This document shows, piece after piece, positions 53,974 to 62,281 of a DNA stretch of 64,000 nt (position 1 is its first letter; each line of letters begins with the position of its first letter). A model generated the notes under the pieces. It was not told the DNA's origin. It made no database searches and was given only the letters and a program-made list of their open reading frames with translations. Position numbers and translations under genes: made by a program. Location: the NCBI GenBank assembly GCA_001465025.1, contig LNDO01000094.1, positions 1-64,000 of the forward strand, written 5' to 3'. This DNA comes from Pseudomonas sp. Ga0074129. GTDB taxonomy: Bacteria; Pseudomonadota; Gammaproteobacteria; Pseudomonadales; Pseudomonadaceae.

Positions 53974-53994
53974 TGGGAAAACGAGGGGCGGGAC

Positions 53995-54225
53995 TTAGAA
54001 CGCTGCGTCACCAATGAGCATGCCGTGCATGACTCTGTAGGTCTTGCGACCCGACTGCAACGTCAGCGGGTTGCGGCCGGCAATAATCCAGCCTTTGGTC
54101 AGCAGCTTGTCGATGTGCGCCCGTAATTCGGGCAGGTAACGCTGTTCTTTCTGAAGGGCTTCCATTCTGCGCATCCTCTTGAGGACTCCTCTGCGACAAC
54201 TGCTTTTGTCGTTTGACGCATTCAT
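53995..54225 (-). CDS. Small basic protein of unknown function
   Basis: A 76-residue, strongly basic protein. ATG 54225 is the longest start; ATG 54174 (MRRMEALQKEQRYLPELRAH), with AGGAG about 12 bases upstream, is an alternative of 59 residues. The sequence LRAHIDKLLTKGWIIAGRNP suggests a helical N-terminal part followed by a short beta region (LTLQSGRKTYRVMHGMLIGD). No known domain is recognised. A clear terminator just downstream supports a real gene. Confidence 0.6.
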   Translation of the reverse strand: MNASNDKSSCRRGVLKRMRRMEALQKEQRYLPELRAHIDKLLTKGWIIAGRNPLTLQSGRKTYRVMHGMLIGDAAF

Positions 54226-54346
54226 CCGTGATAACTGTCACAGAGCATAGTGGCCAGATGCCCACTGAGGAAGCGGCAAAGGGCCACACCCTTGTAGGCC
54301 TGCCGCACCGGGTTTCTATGGCGTTTGGCTTACATTCATCTTGATC

Positions 54347-55837
54347 TTAGACCGCCTCGGCCGCTGCAGGTGCTGAGCCGACCTGCGGTGAGCTGAACTC
54401 CAGATAACCGTCCACCACCCGGCCATAACGCAGCAGCAGCAAGTCCAGCAGGTAGTTCTGGTAGAGCTTCCACGGTGCGCGATCACCCTGGCTGGGGATT
54501 TTGTCAGCGGCACGCTGGATATAGCCGGAGGCCAGATCCAGAAAAGGCGCTTGTTTAACCTTGCGCAAGGCATCACGTGGCGTGCACTGGCGCATACCGC
54601 TGGCGTCCATGTGGTTGATCAGGCGGCAGAAGTACTCGCTGGACAGGTCCGCCTTGAGCGTCCAACTGGCGTTGGTATAACCCAACACCACGGCGGCGTT
54701 GGGTAAGTCGCGCAGCATGATGCCGCGATAGCCCATGCTCTTGGCCGCATCGAAAGGCACGCCATCCACCGCCACCTGCATGCCGCCAAACAGCTGCAGT
54801 TCCAGCCCAGTGGCGCTGACGATGACATCGGCCGGCAACTCTTCACCCGATTTCAGGCGAATGCCCTTGGCGGTTAAGCCATCGATAGCAGCTGTCACCA
54901 CCGATGCCTTGCCTTCACGCAGCACCTTGAACAAGTCGCCATCGGGCACGGCGCATACGCGTTCGTCCCAAGGCTGGTAGCGCGGGGTGAAATGGCGCAT
55001 GTCGTAACCCGCGCCGAGTTGGCGCTTGGTCAGGCTCAGCAACACCTTGCGCACCAGATTCGGCAGGGTTTTCGAGAGTTTGTAAAAGCCCAGTTGCATC
55101 GCCACATTGCGCGTGCGGGCCAAGCGGTAGACCCAGGTTTCCGGCAGAAAACGGCGCAAGAAGGCGGAAATCGGATCGCCCTGCGGCAGGCTTACTACGT
55201 AGGTCGGCGAGCGTTGCAACATGGTCACGTGCTTGGCTTTGTCAGTCATGGCCGGCACCAGTGTCACGGCGGTGGCGCCGCTGCCGATCACCACCACGTT
55301 TTTGCCGCTGTAATCGAAGTGTTCCGGCCACAGCTGCGGGTGGATAAAGTCGCCCTGGAACTGCTCGCGGCCTTTGAATTCCGGGGTGTAGCCGGCCTCG
55401 TAGCGGTAATAGCCGGTGCACATCAGCAGGTGCTGACAGCTCAGCTGGATCGGCTCGGCGTCTTCGCCGCGTTGCACCTGCAGGGTCCACGTGGCGCGCT
55501 CGCTGCACCAGTCGGCCTTGAGCACCTTGTGCTGGAAGCGGATTTTGTCCTGAATGCCGTTTTCTTCCGCCGTTTCAGCGATGTAACGGCGGATCGACGG
55601 GCCGTCGGCAATCGCCAGCGGGTTGGTCCAGGGTTTGAAGTTGTAGCCGAGGGTGAACATGTCCGAGTCGGAACGGATGCCCGGGTAGCGGAACAGGTCC
55701 CAGGTGCCGCCCAATGCCGCGCGGCCTTCGAGGATGGCGAAGCGTTTGCCGGGGCAATGCTTCATCAGGTGATACGCCGCACCGACGCCGGACAACCCGG
55801 CACCAATGATCAACACATCCAGATGTTCGGCAGGCAT
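54347..55837 (-). CDS. Flavin-containing monooxygenase, Baeyer-Villiger type
   Basis: FAD- and NADPH-dependent oxygenase of 496 residues. The FAD-binding motif is LDVLIIGAGLSGVGAAYHLM, followed by GTWDLFRYPGIRSDSDMF. The Baeyer-Villiger fingerprint is FQGDFIHPQLWP, and the NADPH motif is VVVIGSGATAVTLVPAM. The C-terminal region has ATGLELQLFGGMQV. Relatives oxidise ketones or long-chain alkanes (AlmA-like), but the substrate is not evident. It is a single gene with no regulator next to it. Confidence 0.92.
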   Translation of the reverse strand: MPAEHLDVLIIGAGLSGVGAAYHLMKHCPGKRFAILEGRAALGGTWDLFRYPGIRSDSDMFTLGYNFKPWTNPLAIADGPSIRRYIAETAEENGIQDKIRFQHKVLKADWCSERATWTLQVQRGEDAEPIQLSCQHLLMCTGYYRYEAGYTPEFKGREQFQGDFIHPQLWPEHFDYSGKNVVVIGSGATAVTLVPAMTDKAKHVTMLQRSPTYVVSLPQGDPISAFLRRFLPETWVYRLARTRNVAMQLGFYKLSKTLPNLVRKVLLSLTKRQLGAGYDMRHFTPRYQPWDERVCAVPDGDLFKVLREGKASVVTAAIDGLTAKGIRLKSGEELPADVIVSATGLELQLFGGMQVAVDGVPFDAAKSMGYRGIMLRDLPNAAVVLGYTNASWTLKADLSSEYFCRLINHMDASGMRQCTPRDALRKVKQAPFLDLASGYIQRAADKIPSQGDRAPWKLYQNYLLDLLLLRYGRVVDGYLEFSSPQVGSAPAAAEAV

Positions 55838-56004
55838 GGGGGCTACTCCGGCGGCATGGGTTGTAACGAGCCGAATAACCTCGGCCCGTTCGTGCCACCA
55901 GATTCACCCGCATGCGTGCGTTTGTCATCCAACCTTTGTGGTGTCATCGCCCCCGCAATGACACACACAGCGTCGCGGCATTGACCAAACCGCTTAGCGG
56001 TCCG

Positions 56005-56607
56005 TTAGAAACGGTTACGCAGCACCACTTCGTTGAACGGCAGCTTACCGATGCGCGGCTTGGGTTCGAGGGTCTTCTTGCCCACCGCGACCATCAACGC
56101 GATGACGTGGTTGTCTGGCAGGTTGATCAGCTTGGCCACCGCATCAAAGTCAAAACCGTCCATCGGGCAGGAATCCAGCCCTTTGCCACGGGCGGCGAGC
56201 ATCAGGGTCTGCGCCATCAGGCCACAGCTGCGCATGGTTTCGTCGCGCTGCACCTGCGATTTGTCGCGGTAGTAGGTGTCGATGGCACCCGCCATGTACG
56301 CCTGAACTTCTTGCGGCGCACCTTCCCAGACGCGGCCGACATTCTGCTCCCAGCTGTCGATCTGCGCACAGACCACCACCAGCATTGAGGCGTCTGTCAC
56401 TTGCGCTTGGCCCCACGCCACTTCACGCAGTTGCTGACGCAGAGCCGGATCGCTGACCTCGACAAGGCGCACGTGCTGCAAGTTAAAGGCCGACGGCGCA
56501 AACAGGGCCAATTGCAGCAGTTCGTCTTTCTCGGCTTCGCTCAGGGTAAAGGCCGGGTCATAACCTTTGACGGCGCGGCGGCTGCGGATGGCTTCGTCGA
56601 TGTGCAT
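56005..56607 (-). CDS. Nitroreductase-family NAD(P)H oxidoreductase
   Basis: FMN-dependent nitroreductase-fold protein of 200 residues. ATG 56607 gives MHIDEAIRSRRAVKGYDPAF, the family start; the longer frame to 56742 overlaps the divergent methyltransferase promoter. FMN-contact segments are RSRRAVKGYD, APSAFNLQH (the usual serine-containing loop) and AARGKGLDSCPMDGFD. It is divergent from the methyltransferase gene. The physiological substrate is unknown. Confidence 0.93.
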   Translation of the reverse strand: MHIDEAIRSRRAVKGYDPAFTLSEAEKDELLQLALFAPSAFNLQHVRLVEVSDPALRQQLREVAWGQAQVTDASMLVVVCAQIDSWEQNVGRVWEGAPQEVQAYMAGAIDTYYRDKSQVQRDETMRSCGLMAQTLMLAARGKGLDSCPMDGFDFDAVAKLINLPDNHVIALMVAVGKKTLEPKPRIGKLPFNEVVLRNRF

Positions 56608-56761
56608 GGTGCTTGCCTCAATGCTGGTGATAGTGGCTGCAATCCTAGGCGCGCGCGCGAGGCAAAACCAAACACGATTACCGATAACAGTTATCAAGAC
56701 AGACGATAGCAACGTGACGCCTGATAACATTTGCGCCCGCATTCAGACTCAACGACTCCCT

Positions 56762-57700
56762 ATGACCCCCAGCGCCCTCGCCACCCTGCACCAGCATCTG
56801 CTCGATGCGCTGACAACCGCGCCAGCCGAAACCCGTCGCCTGTTCCACGGCCGGGGCCGCTGCTGGCCGGGGCTGGAGCAGATCACCGTGGACTGGCTGC
56901 AAGGCGTGCTGCTGGTGGCACTGTTCAAGCCGGTGAGCGATGCCGAACTGGCCGCACTGCAACAGATGCTGCGCGACCTTAGCCAATCCAATGCCTGGCA
57001 ACAGAGCGGCGCACACAGCCTCTTGCTGCAGCAACGCTACCTGCCCGAAAGCCCCACGCAATGGCTGATCGGCGAACCAGTGGAACACTGGGACATCCGC
57101 GAACACGGCCTGCACTACCGCCTTGATCTGGGCAAAAAGCAGAACACCGGCCTGTTCCTCGACATGCGCCACGGCCGCCAGTGGGTTCAGGCCCAGGCGG
57201 CGGGCAAGCGCGTGCTTAACCTGTTCGCCTACACCTGTGGTTTTTCCGTGGCGGCCTTGGCGGGCGGCGCGCAGCAGGTGGTCAATCTGGACATGGCCAA
57301 AGCGGCCCTCAGTCGGGGCCGTGATAACCATCGGCTGAATCAACACGACCTGAGCCAGGTGGTGTTTCTCGGCCACGACCTGTTCAAGTCCTGGGGCAAG
57401 GTGGCCAAGTACGGGCCGTACGACCTGATCATCATCGACCCGCCCTCCTTCCAGCGCGGCAGCTTTGTGCTGAGCAAGGATTACCCCAAGGTGCTGCGTC
57501 GCCTGCCGGAACTGTTGAGCGCGAACGGGCTGGTGCTGGCCTGTAGCAACGAGCCGGAAATCGGCCCGGATTACCTGATTCAGGCCATGACCGCTGAAGC
57601 GCCGGGCCTGCGCTTTGTCGAACGCCTGAGCAACCCGCCGGAATTCCCCGACAGCCAGCCAGACAGCGCACTCAAAGCACTGGTCTTTCAGCAGGGTTAA
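56762..57700 (+). CDS. SAM-dependent methyltransferase, RlmI/RlmK-like
   Basis: Predicted rRNA methyltransferase-like enzyme of 312 residues starting at ATG 56762. The SAM-binding motif is KRVLNLFAYTCGFSVAALAG with GGAQQVVNLDMAKAAL after it, and the catalytic motif is DLIIIDPPSFQRGSF. LDLGKKQNTGLFLDMRHGRQ is the usual segment before the SAM domain in RlmI-type enzymes. There is no N-terminal PUA domain as in RlmI. Its target nucleotide is unknown. Confidence 0.88.
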   Translation: MTPSALATLHQHLLDALTTAPAETRRLFHGRGRCWPGLEQITVDWLQGVLLVALFKPVSDAELAALQQMLRDLSQSNAWQQSGAHSLLLQQRYLPESPTQWLIGEPVEHWDIREHGLHYRLDLGKKQNTGLFLDMRHGRQWVQAQAAGKRVLNLFAYTCGFSVAALAGGAQQVVNLDMAKAALSRGRDNHRLNQHDLSQVVFLGHDLFKSWGKVAKYGPYDLIIIDPPSFQRGSFVLSKDYPKVLRRLPELLSANGLVLACSNEPEIGPDYLIQAMTAEAPGLRFVERLSNPPEFPDSQPDSALKALVFQQG

Positions 57701-57783
57701 TCAACGCACACGGGCCTAAAGCATGAAATGGTGCCAGTCGCACGGGAGGCCATTGACGGTCGCTCCCGTAGGCGCTGAGCGAA

Positions 57784-58125
57784 TCAGGCAAACACGAAGT
57801 ATTTGCGCACGGTTTCCACCACCTCCCAGGTGCCCTTCATCCCCGGCTCGACGATAAAGATATCGCCAGCGCGCAGATGAATCGGTGCCTGCCCTTCCGG
57901 GGTGATGATGCAGTACCCCTCCTGAAAGTGGCAGTACTCCCATTTCTCATAGGCCACCTGCCATTTACCGGGCGTGCAGATCCAGGTGCCCATGATCTTG
58001 CTGCCATCTGCCGAGGTGTAGGCATTCAGGTTGACGGTGTGCGGCTCGCCGGCAATGCGCGTCCACTTGCAGGCATCCAGCAGTGGAATCGGCTGGGTAT
58101 CACGCAAAACGGTAATCGGGGACAT
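57784..58125 (-). CDS. Small cupin protein (cupin_3/DUF861-like)
   Basis: A 113-residue single-domain cupin with the beta-barrel pattern GTWICTPGKWQVAYEKWEYC, HFQEGYCIITPEGQAPIHL and RAGDIFIVEPGMKGTWEVVE. This is typical of the DUF861 cupins, some of which act on ureidoglycolate-like compounds or bind metal; metal ligands are partly absent here. It is convergent with the methyltransferase gene and divergent from the Mla-type operon. Function is unknown. Confidence 0.88.
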   Translation of the reverse strand: MSPITVLRDTQPIPLLDACKWTRIAGEPHTVNLNAYTSADGSKIMGTWICTPGKWQVAYEKWEYCHFQEGYCIITPEGQAPIHLRAGDIFIVEPGMKGTWEVVETVRKYFVFA

Positions 58126-58356
58126 AGGTGGCTCCTGAGGTCAGTAGAAGAACAAGCGTCAGCCTAGAACCAACGCCCGTCCCTGACTGTCCTGAGGTCG
58201 ACCTGCAACTGCCTGGAAGCGCGGGCAGTTCACACGCCCATACGGCTGGGTCATGCATGTTGAATCGGGCCATGCAAAGGTTGAACACCGCCCACGCGGT
58301 TCAAGCCTGCGCCTTGCACTGGGCGTTTGCGCCGCGACAAGGTTAAGCTGTGCGCC

Positions 58357-59502
58357 ATGAGTACAGCCCCGTTTATCACACCGTTTGAGTCCAGCCGCAC
58401 GGATGCGCCTTCTGGGTTGCGTATCGGTGGCGACTGGACGTTGGCCCACTACGCCGCACTCGAAGCGCAGGTGCAGAGCCTGCGCGGCCGTCTGCCGACG
58501 GATGCACCCATCGACCTGGATGCACTCAACGCCCTCGATACGGCCGGTGCGGCCCTGCTGGTGGAATTGCTCGGCAGCCAGCGCTTGGCACAACTGACGC
58601 AACAAGCGCCGCACCTGAGCACTGAACGCCGCGCTTTGCTGCAAGCCGTGGGCAGCGCGATTGCCGAAGCGGGCGATGTTGTACCCGCCAAACGCATACC
58701 GGCCTGGCGCGAGTTTTTCGGGCAAATTGGCCAGGCCGTGGAAGAGTTTTGGCAACAGGCTGTGACCCTGCTCGGTTTTATCGGCATGACCCTGGCCGCC
58801 ATGTTCGCCATCCTGCTGCGCCCTGGCCGCTGGCGCATCACCTCGCTGGTCGCGCATTTGCAGCAGAGCGGGCTGAACGCGGTACCGATTGTGGCCCTGC
58901 TGACTTTTCTGGTCGGTGCGGTGGTGGCCTTTCTCGGCGCCACAGTGCTCGCCGACTTTGGCGCGAGCATCTATACGGTCGACTTGGTGGCGTTCTCTTT
59001 TTTGCGCGAATTCGGCGTGCTGCTCACCGCCATTCTCATGGCCGGGCGCACGGCCAGCGCCTTTACCGCGCAAATTGGCTCGATGAAGGCCAATGAAGAA
59101 ATCGACGCCATTCGCACCCTGGGCCTCAACCCGCTGGAACTGCTGGTGCTGCCACGGGTGTTCGCCCTGCTGATCGCCCTGCCGATTCTGACCTTTATTG
59201 CCATGCTCAGCGGCATCCTCGGCGGCGCGGTGGTGTGCGCCCTGAGCCTGGATATTTCACCGGCCATGTATTTGGCCATGCTGCAGGAAAACATCGCCCT
59301 CAAGCACTTTCTGGTGGGCATGGCCAAAGCACCGATTTTTGCCTTTCTGATCGCCGTGATCGGCTGCCTGGAAGGCTTCAAAGTCACCGGCAGCGCACAG
59401 TCGGTGGGTGAACGCACCACCTCCAGCGTGGTGCAGTCGATTTTTGTGGTGATCGTGCTCGACGCCCTCGCCGCGCTGTTCCTCATGGAGATGGGCTGGT
59501 GA
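58357..59502 (+). CDS. STAS-MlaE lipid ABC transporter permease
   Basis: Inner-membrane permease of a Mla-type lipid transporter, 381 residues from ATG 58357. The N-terminal third is a STAS domain (GLRIGGDWTLAHYAALEAQV, DLDALNALDTAGAALLVELL). The rest is an MlaE permease with about five helices (ALLTFLVGAVVAFLGATVLA, REFGVLLTAILMAGRTASAF with TAQIGSMKANEEIDAIRTLG). It starts a four-gene operon: its stop overlaps the ATPase start by one base (TGATG). The fusion of STAS and MlaE differs from the separate MlaB and MlaE of the Mla operon. Confidence 0.94.
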   Translation: MSTAPFITPFESSRTDAPSGLRIGGDWTLAHYAALEAQVQSLRGRLPTDAPIDLDALNALDTAGAALLVELLGSQRLAQLTQQAPHLSTERRALLQAVGSAIAEAGDVVPAKRIPAWREFFGQIGQAVEEFWQQAVTLLGFIGMTLAAMFAILLRPGRWRITSLVAHLQQSGLNAVPIVALLTFLVGAVVAFLGATVLADFGASIYTVDLVAFSFLREFGVLLTAILMAGRTASAFTAQIGSMKANEEIDAIRTLGLNPLELLVLPRVFALLIALPILTFIAMLSGILGGAVVCALSLDISPAMYLAMLQENIALKHFLVGMAKAPIFAFLIAVIGCLEGFKVTGSAQSVGERTTSSVVQSIFVVIVLDALAALFLMEMGW

Positions 59503-60287
59503 TGGGCGAAGCGATTATCGAAGTGCGCCACTTGGTCAACCGCTTTGGCACGCAGACCGTGCACCAGGACCTGGCGCTGGACCTGTACCGTGGCGAAGTG
59601 CTCGGGGTGGTCGGCGGTTCGGGCACCGGTAAATCGGTGCTGCTGCGCAGCATTCTCGGCCTGCGCCAGGCCAACGCCGGCACCGTGCGAGTGTTCGGCG
59701 AAGAACTGCTGAGCCTGTCACCCGAGCGGCGCTCGCGGCTGGAACGACGCTTTGGTGTGCTCTATCAACGTGGCGCGCTGTTTTCCTCGCTGACGGTAAC
59801 GGAAAACATCGCCCTGCCGCTGATCGAGCACGCGGGCCTCAGCCGCGCCTCGGCCGAACGCTTGGCCCAGGTCAAACTGGCGCTGGTCGGGCTGCCGCGC
59901 ACAGCGGGCGATAAGTACCCCACGGAGCTGTCGGGCGGCATGATCAAGCGCGCGGCACTGGGGCGGGCGCTGGCCTTGGAGCCGGACATTCTGTTTCTCG
60001 ACGAACCCACCGCCGGGCTTGACCCGATTGGCGCGGCCGCCTTCGACCAACTGATTCTGACCCTGCGCGACGCCCTGGGCCTGAGCGTATTTCTGGTCAC
60101 CCATGACCTCGACACGCTCTACACCATCTGCGACCGGGTGGCCGTGCTGGCGGAAAAACGTGTGCTGGTGGCCGACCGTCTGGACGTGGTGGCCGCCACC
60201 GACAACCCATGGATTCACGATTATTTTCACGGCCCGCGCGGACGCGCAGCCGAACAGGCCGCCAACGGCGCGCCAGGGAGCCCCTGA
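59502..60287 (+). CDS. MlaF-like ABC transporter ATPase
   Basis: ATP-binding subunit, 261 residues from ATG 59502 (a GTG one codon earlier is possible). Walker A is VVGGSGTGKSVLLRSI, the signature ELSGGMIKRAALGRALALEP, Walker B DILFLDEPTAGLDP, and the H-loop VTHDLDTLY. GGMIKR instead of the common GGQQQR is typical of MlaF ATPases. It is translationally coupled at both ends, with the stop TGA overlapping the next ATG. Confidence 0.95.
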   Translation: MGEAIIEVRHLVNRFGTQTVHQDLALDLYRGEVLGVVGGSGTGKSVLLRSILGLRQANAGTVRVFGEELLSLSPERRSRLERRFGVLYQRGALFSSLTVTENIALPLIEHAGLSRASAERLAQVKLALVGLPRTAGDKYPTELSGGMIKRAALGRALALEPDILFLDEPTAGLDPIGAAAFDQLILTLRDALGLSVFLVTHDLDTLYTICDRVAVLAEKRVLVADRLDVVAATDNPWIHDYFHGPRGRAAEQAANGAPGSP

Positions 60288-61204
60288 TGGAACCGCGTGC
60301 ACACCACGTGTTGATTGGCCTGTTTACCGTGCTGATGGTGGCCGGTGCGCTGGGCTTTGCCCTGTGGCTGAGCAAAGCCAGCTCGGACCAGGAACTGCAC
60401 GACTATGATGTCATCTTTAACGAAGCGGTCAGCGGGCTCTCCGCTGGCAGCGCCGTGCAATACAGCGGCATCAAAGTGGGCGATGTGATCAGCCTGCGCC
60501 TCGATCCCAAAGACCCGCGCAAGGTCCGCGCGCACATCCGCGTCAGCGCCAGCACGCCGATCAAACAAGACACCCGCGCACGCCTGTCGATTACCGGCAT
60601 CACCGGTGCGGCATTGATCCAACTGCACAGCGGCACGCCGAAAAGTCCAGTGCTGGTAGGCAAAGAGGGCAAACGTGCAGAGATCGTCGCCGACCCTTCA
60701 CCTCTCACCCGCCTGATGGCCAACGGCGAAGACTTAGTGCTCAGCGTCACCCAGTTGCTCAACCGCGCTAACCAACTGTTCTCCGATGAAAATATCGAGC
60801 GCGTCTCGCGCACCCTGGAGAACGTCGAACAAACCAGCGCCAGCGTGGCCGAGCAGCGCGATGAACTGCGCCTGGCCCTGCAACAGATGAGCAGCGCCAG
60901 CCAGGAAGCGGCCAGCCTGATGCGCAACGCCAATCAACTGCTCAGTGGCCCCGGCCATGACGCACTGCACAGTGCCGGGCGCATGATCACCTCATTGGAG
61001 CGCAGCAGCAGCGAGATCGAACGCCTGCTCAGCGACAATCGCAGCGCCCTCAATGGCGGCATGCAAGGCATCGGCGAACTGGGCCCGACCATCATTGAAC
61101 TGCGCGAAACCCTCAGCGCCCTGCGTTCCTTCGCCCGCCGCCTGGAGGAAGACCCGGCCGGCTACCTGCTGCGCAGCGACACCATCAAGGAGTTCCAACC
61201 ATGA
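60287..61204 (+). CDS. MlaD/MCE-domain lipid-binding protein
   Basis: Periplasmic lipid-carrier subunit, 305 residues, with an N-terminal anchor helix (HHVLIGLFTVLMVAGALGFA) and an MCE domain (YDVIFNEAVSGLSAGSAVQY, SGIKVGDVISLRLDP, LSITGITGAALIQL). The C-terminal half is a long helical region rich in Gln/Ser/Arg (residues about 170-280). It is the likely shuttle between the inner-membrane permease and the outer membrane. The stop overlaps the next ATG by four bases (ATGA). Confidence 0.94.
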   Translation: MEPRAHHVLIGLFTVLMVAGALGFALWLSKASSDQELHDYDVIFNEAVSGLSAGSAVQYSGIKVGDVISLRLDPKDPRKVRAHIRVSASTPIKQDTRARLSITGITGAALIQLHSGTPKSPVLVGKEGKRAEIVADPSPLTRLMANGEDLVLSVTQLLNRANQLFSDENIERVSRTLENVEQTSASVAEQRDELRLALQQMSSASQEAASLMRNANQLLSGPGHDALHSAGRMITSLERSSSEIERLLSDNRSALNGGMQGIGELGPTIIELRETLSALRSFARRLEEDPAGYLLRSDTIKEFQP

Positions 61205-61812
61205 AGCGCCTTCGCCTTGCCGTCGCCGGCCTGTTGATCGCCTGCCTGAGCGCCTGCACGGTGCTGCCGAAAAGCCAGGTGCTGAGCATTTACCGCCTGC
61301 CTGCCAGCAGCCTGCCCAGCCATGACGCCAGCGCCGACTGGGCGCTGCGGGTGAACAAGCCCTACAGCAGCCAATTGCTCGACAGCACACGAATTGCCGT
61401 CTTGCCGCCGGGCGATCAAATCAGCGCTTACCAAGGCGTGCGCTGGAGCGACCGGGCACCGCTGCTGTTGCGCGACCGCTTGGTGGATGCCTTTCTCGAC
61501 GACGGTCGCCTCAAGGCGGTGAGCAGCGATGACAGCCGCCTGCAAGCCGATCTGGAACTGGACGGCGACCTGCGCGCCTTCCAAAGTGAATACCAGAACG
61601 GTCGCCCGGCCGCGCGCATCCTGCTCGAAGCGAGGCTGGTGGAAAGTGGCAGCTTGCGCATCCTCGCCAGCCGTCGCTTCGAGGTCAGCCAACCCGCCAG
61701 CGACACCACGGTGCCTGCCGTGATCAATGCCTTCGGGCAGGCTGGCGACCAACTGGCACGTGAGGTGCTGGAATGGACGGTGCAGCAAGGTCAGGCGGCG
61801 CAGCAAAAATAA
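61201..61812 (+). CDS. PqiC-type outer-membrane lipoprotein
   Basis: A 203-residue lipoprotein with lipobox LSAC (Cys19), followed by VLSIYRLPASSLPS. This is the ABC-type transport auxiliary lipoprotein family (PqiC-like). The middle shows RIAVLPPGDQISAYQGVRWS and ILLEARLVESGSLRILASRR. It is the last gene of the four-gene operon and should place the MCE protein complex at the outer membrane. Confidence 0.9.
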   Translation: MKRLRLAVAGLLIACLSACTVLPKSQVLSIYRLPASSLPSHDASADWALRVNKPYSSQLLDSTRIAVLPPGDQISAYQGVRWSDRAPLLLRDRLVDAFLDDGRLKAVSSDDSRLQADLELDGDLRAFQSEYQNGRPAARILLEARLVESGSLRILASRRFEVSQPASDTTVPAVINAFGQAGDQLAREVLEWTVQQGQAAQQK

Positions 61813-61840
61813 ACTCAGTTGTTTAAGAGAGGGACGAGCC

Positions 61841-62278
61841 ATGGATAAGTTTATGCAAGCGGCCATCGACGAGGCGCGCCAAGGACTGGCCGAAGGCGGC
61901 ATCCCAATTGGTTCGGTGCTGGTGCACAAAGGCCAGATCATCGGCCGTGGTCACAACCGCCGTGTGCAACAGGGCAGCGCCATCCGCCATGGCGAAATGG
62001 ACGCCCTGGAAAACGCCGGTCGGCAAACCGCGCAGACCTACCGCGAGTCGGTGCTCTACACCACCCTCTCGCCCTGCGCGATGTGCAGCGGCGCGATTCT
62101 GCTGTACGGCATCCCCACGGTGGTGATCGGCGAGAACCAGACCTTTCTCGGCGAAGAAGCGTTGCTGCGCGAACGCGGGGTAAACCTGCAGGTGCTGCAA
62201 AACGACGAATGCCTGCACCTGATGCAAGGCTTTATCGCCGCCCAGCCGACGCTGTGGAATGAGGATATCGGCGAGTAG
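61841..62278 (+). CDS. Cytosine/nucleoside deaminase, fungal FCY1-like
   Basis: Zinc-dependent CDA-superfamily deaminase of 145 residues from ATG 61841, with GAGAGGGACGAG upstream. The zinc and catalytic motifs are HGEMDALENAGR (His and catalytic Glu) and TLSPCAMCSGAILLYGIP (Cys pair). EGGIPIGSVLVHKGQIIGRG, VVIGENQTF and the C-terminal LWNEDIGE resemble yeast cytosine deaminase, rather than bacterial CodA or TadA. It probably converts cytosine to uracil or acts on a similar base. It lies 28 bases after the lipid-transport operon. Confidence 0.88.
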   Translation: MDKFMQAAIDEARQGLAEGGIPIGSVLVHKGQIIGRGHNRRVQQGSAIRHGEMDALENAGRQTAQTYRESVLYTTLSPCAMCSGAILLYGIPTVVIGENQTFLGEEALLRERGVNLQVLQNDECLHLMQGFIAAQPTLWNEDIGE

Positions 62279-62281
62279 CGC

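Larger units (their letters stand above)
53695..53994. other. Intergenic region with a gene remnant and a terminator
   Basis: No intact gene is seen. It contains a terminator at 53936-53973 for the small gene upstream and a possible coding remnant at 53758-53907 on the minus strand. The first 60 bases should hold the alcohol dehydrogenase promoter. Confidence 0.5.

Noticed and set aside
53793..54014. Minus-strand open frame of 73 codons
   Set aside because: It spans a terminator and the end of the neighbouring gene, is Cys/Arg-rich and has no support; the frame beside it fits a gene remnant better.
54992..55984. Plus-strand open frame of 330 codons
   Set aside because: Antisense to the flavin monooxygenase gene, with no domain or ribosome binding site.
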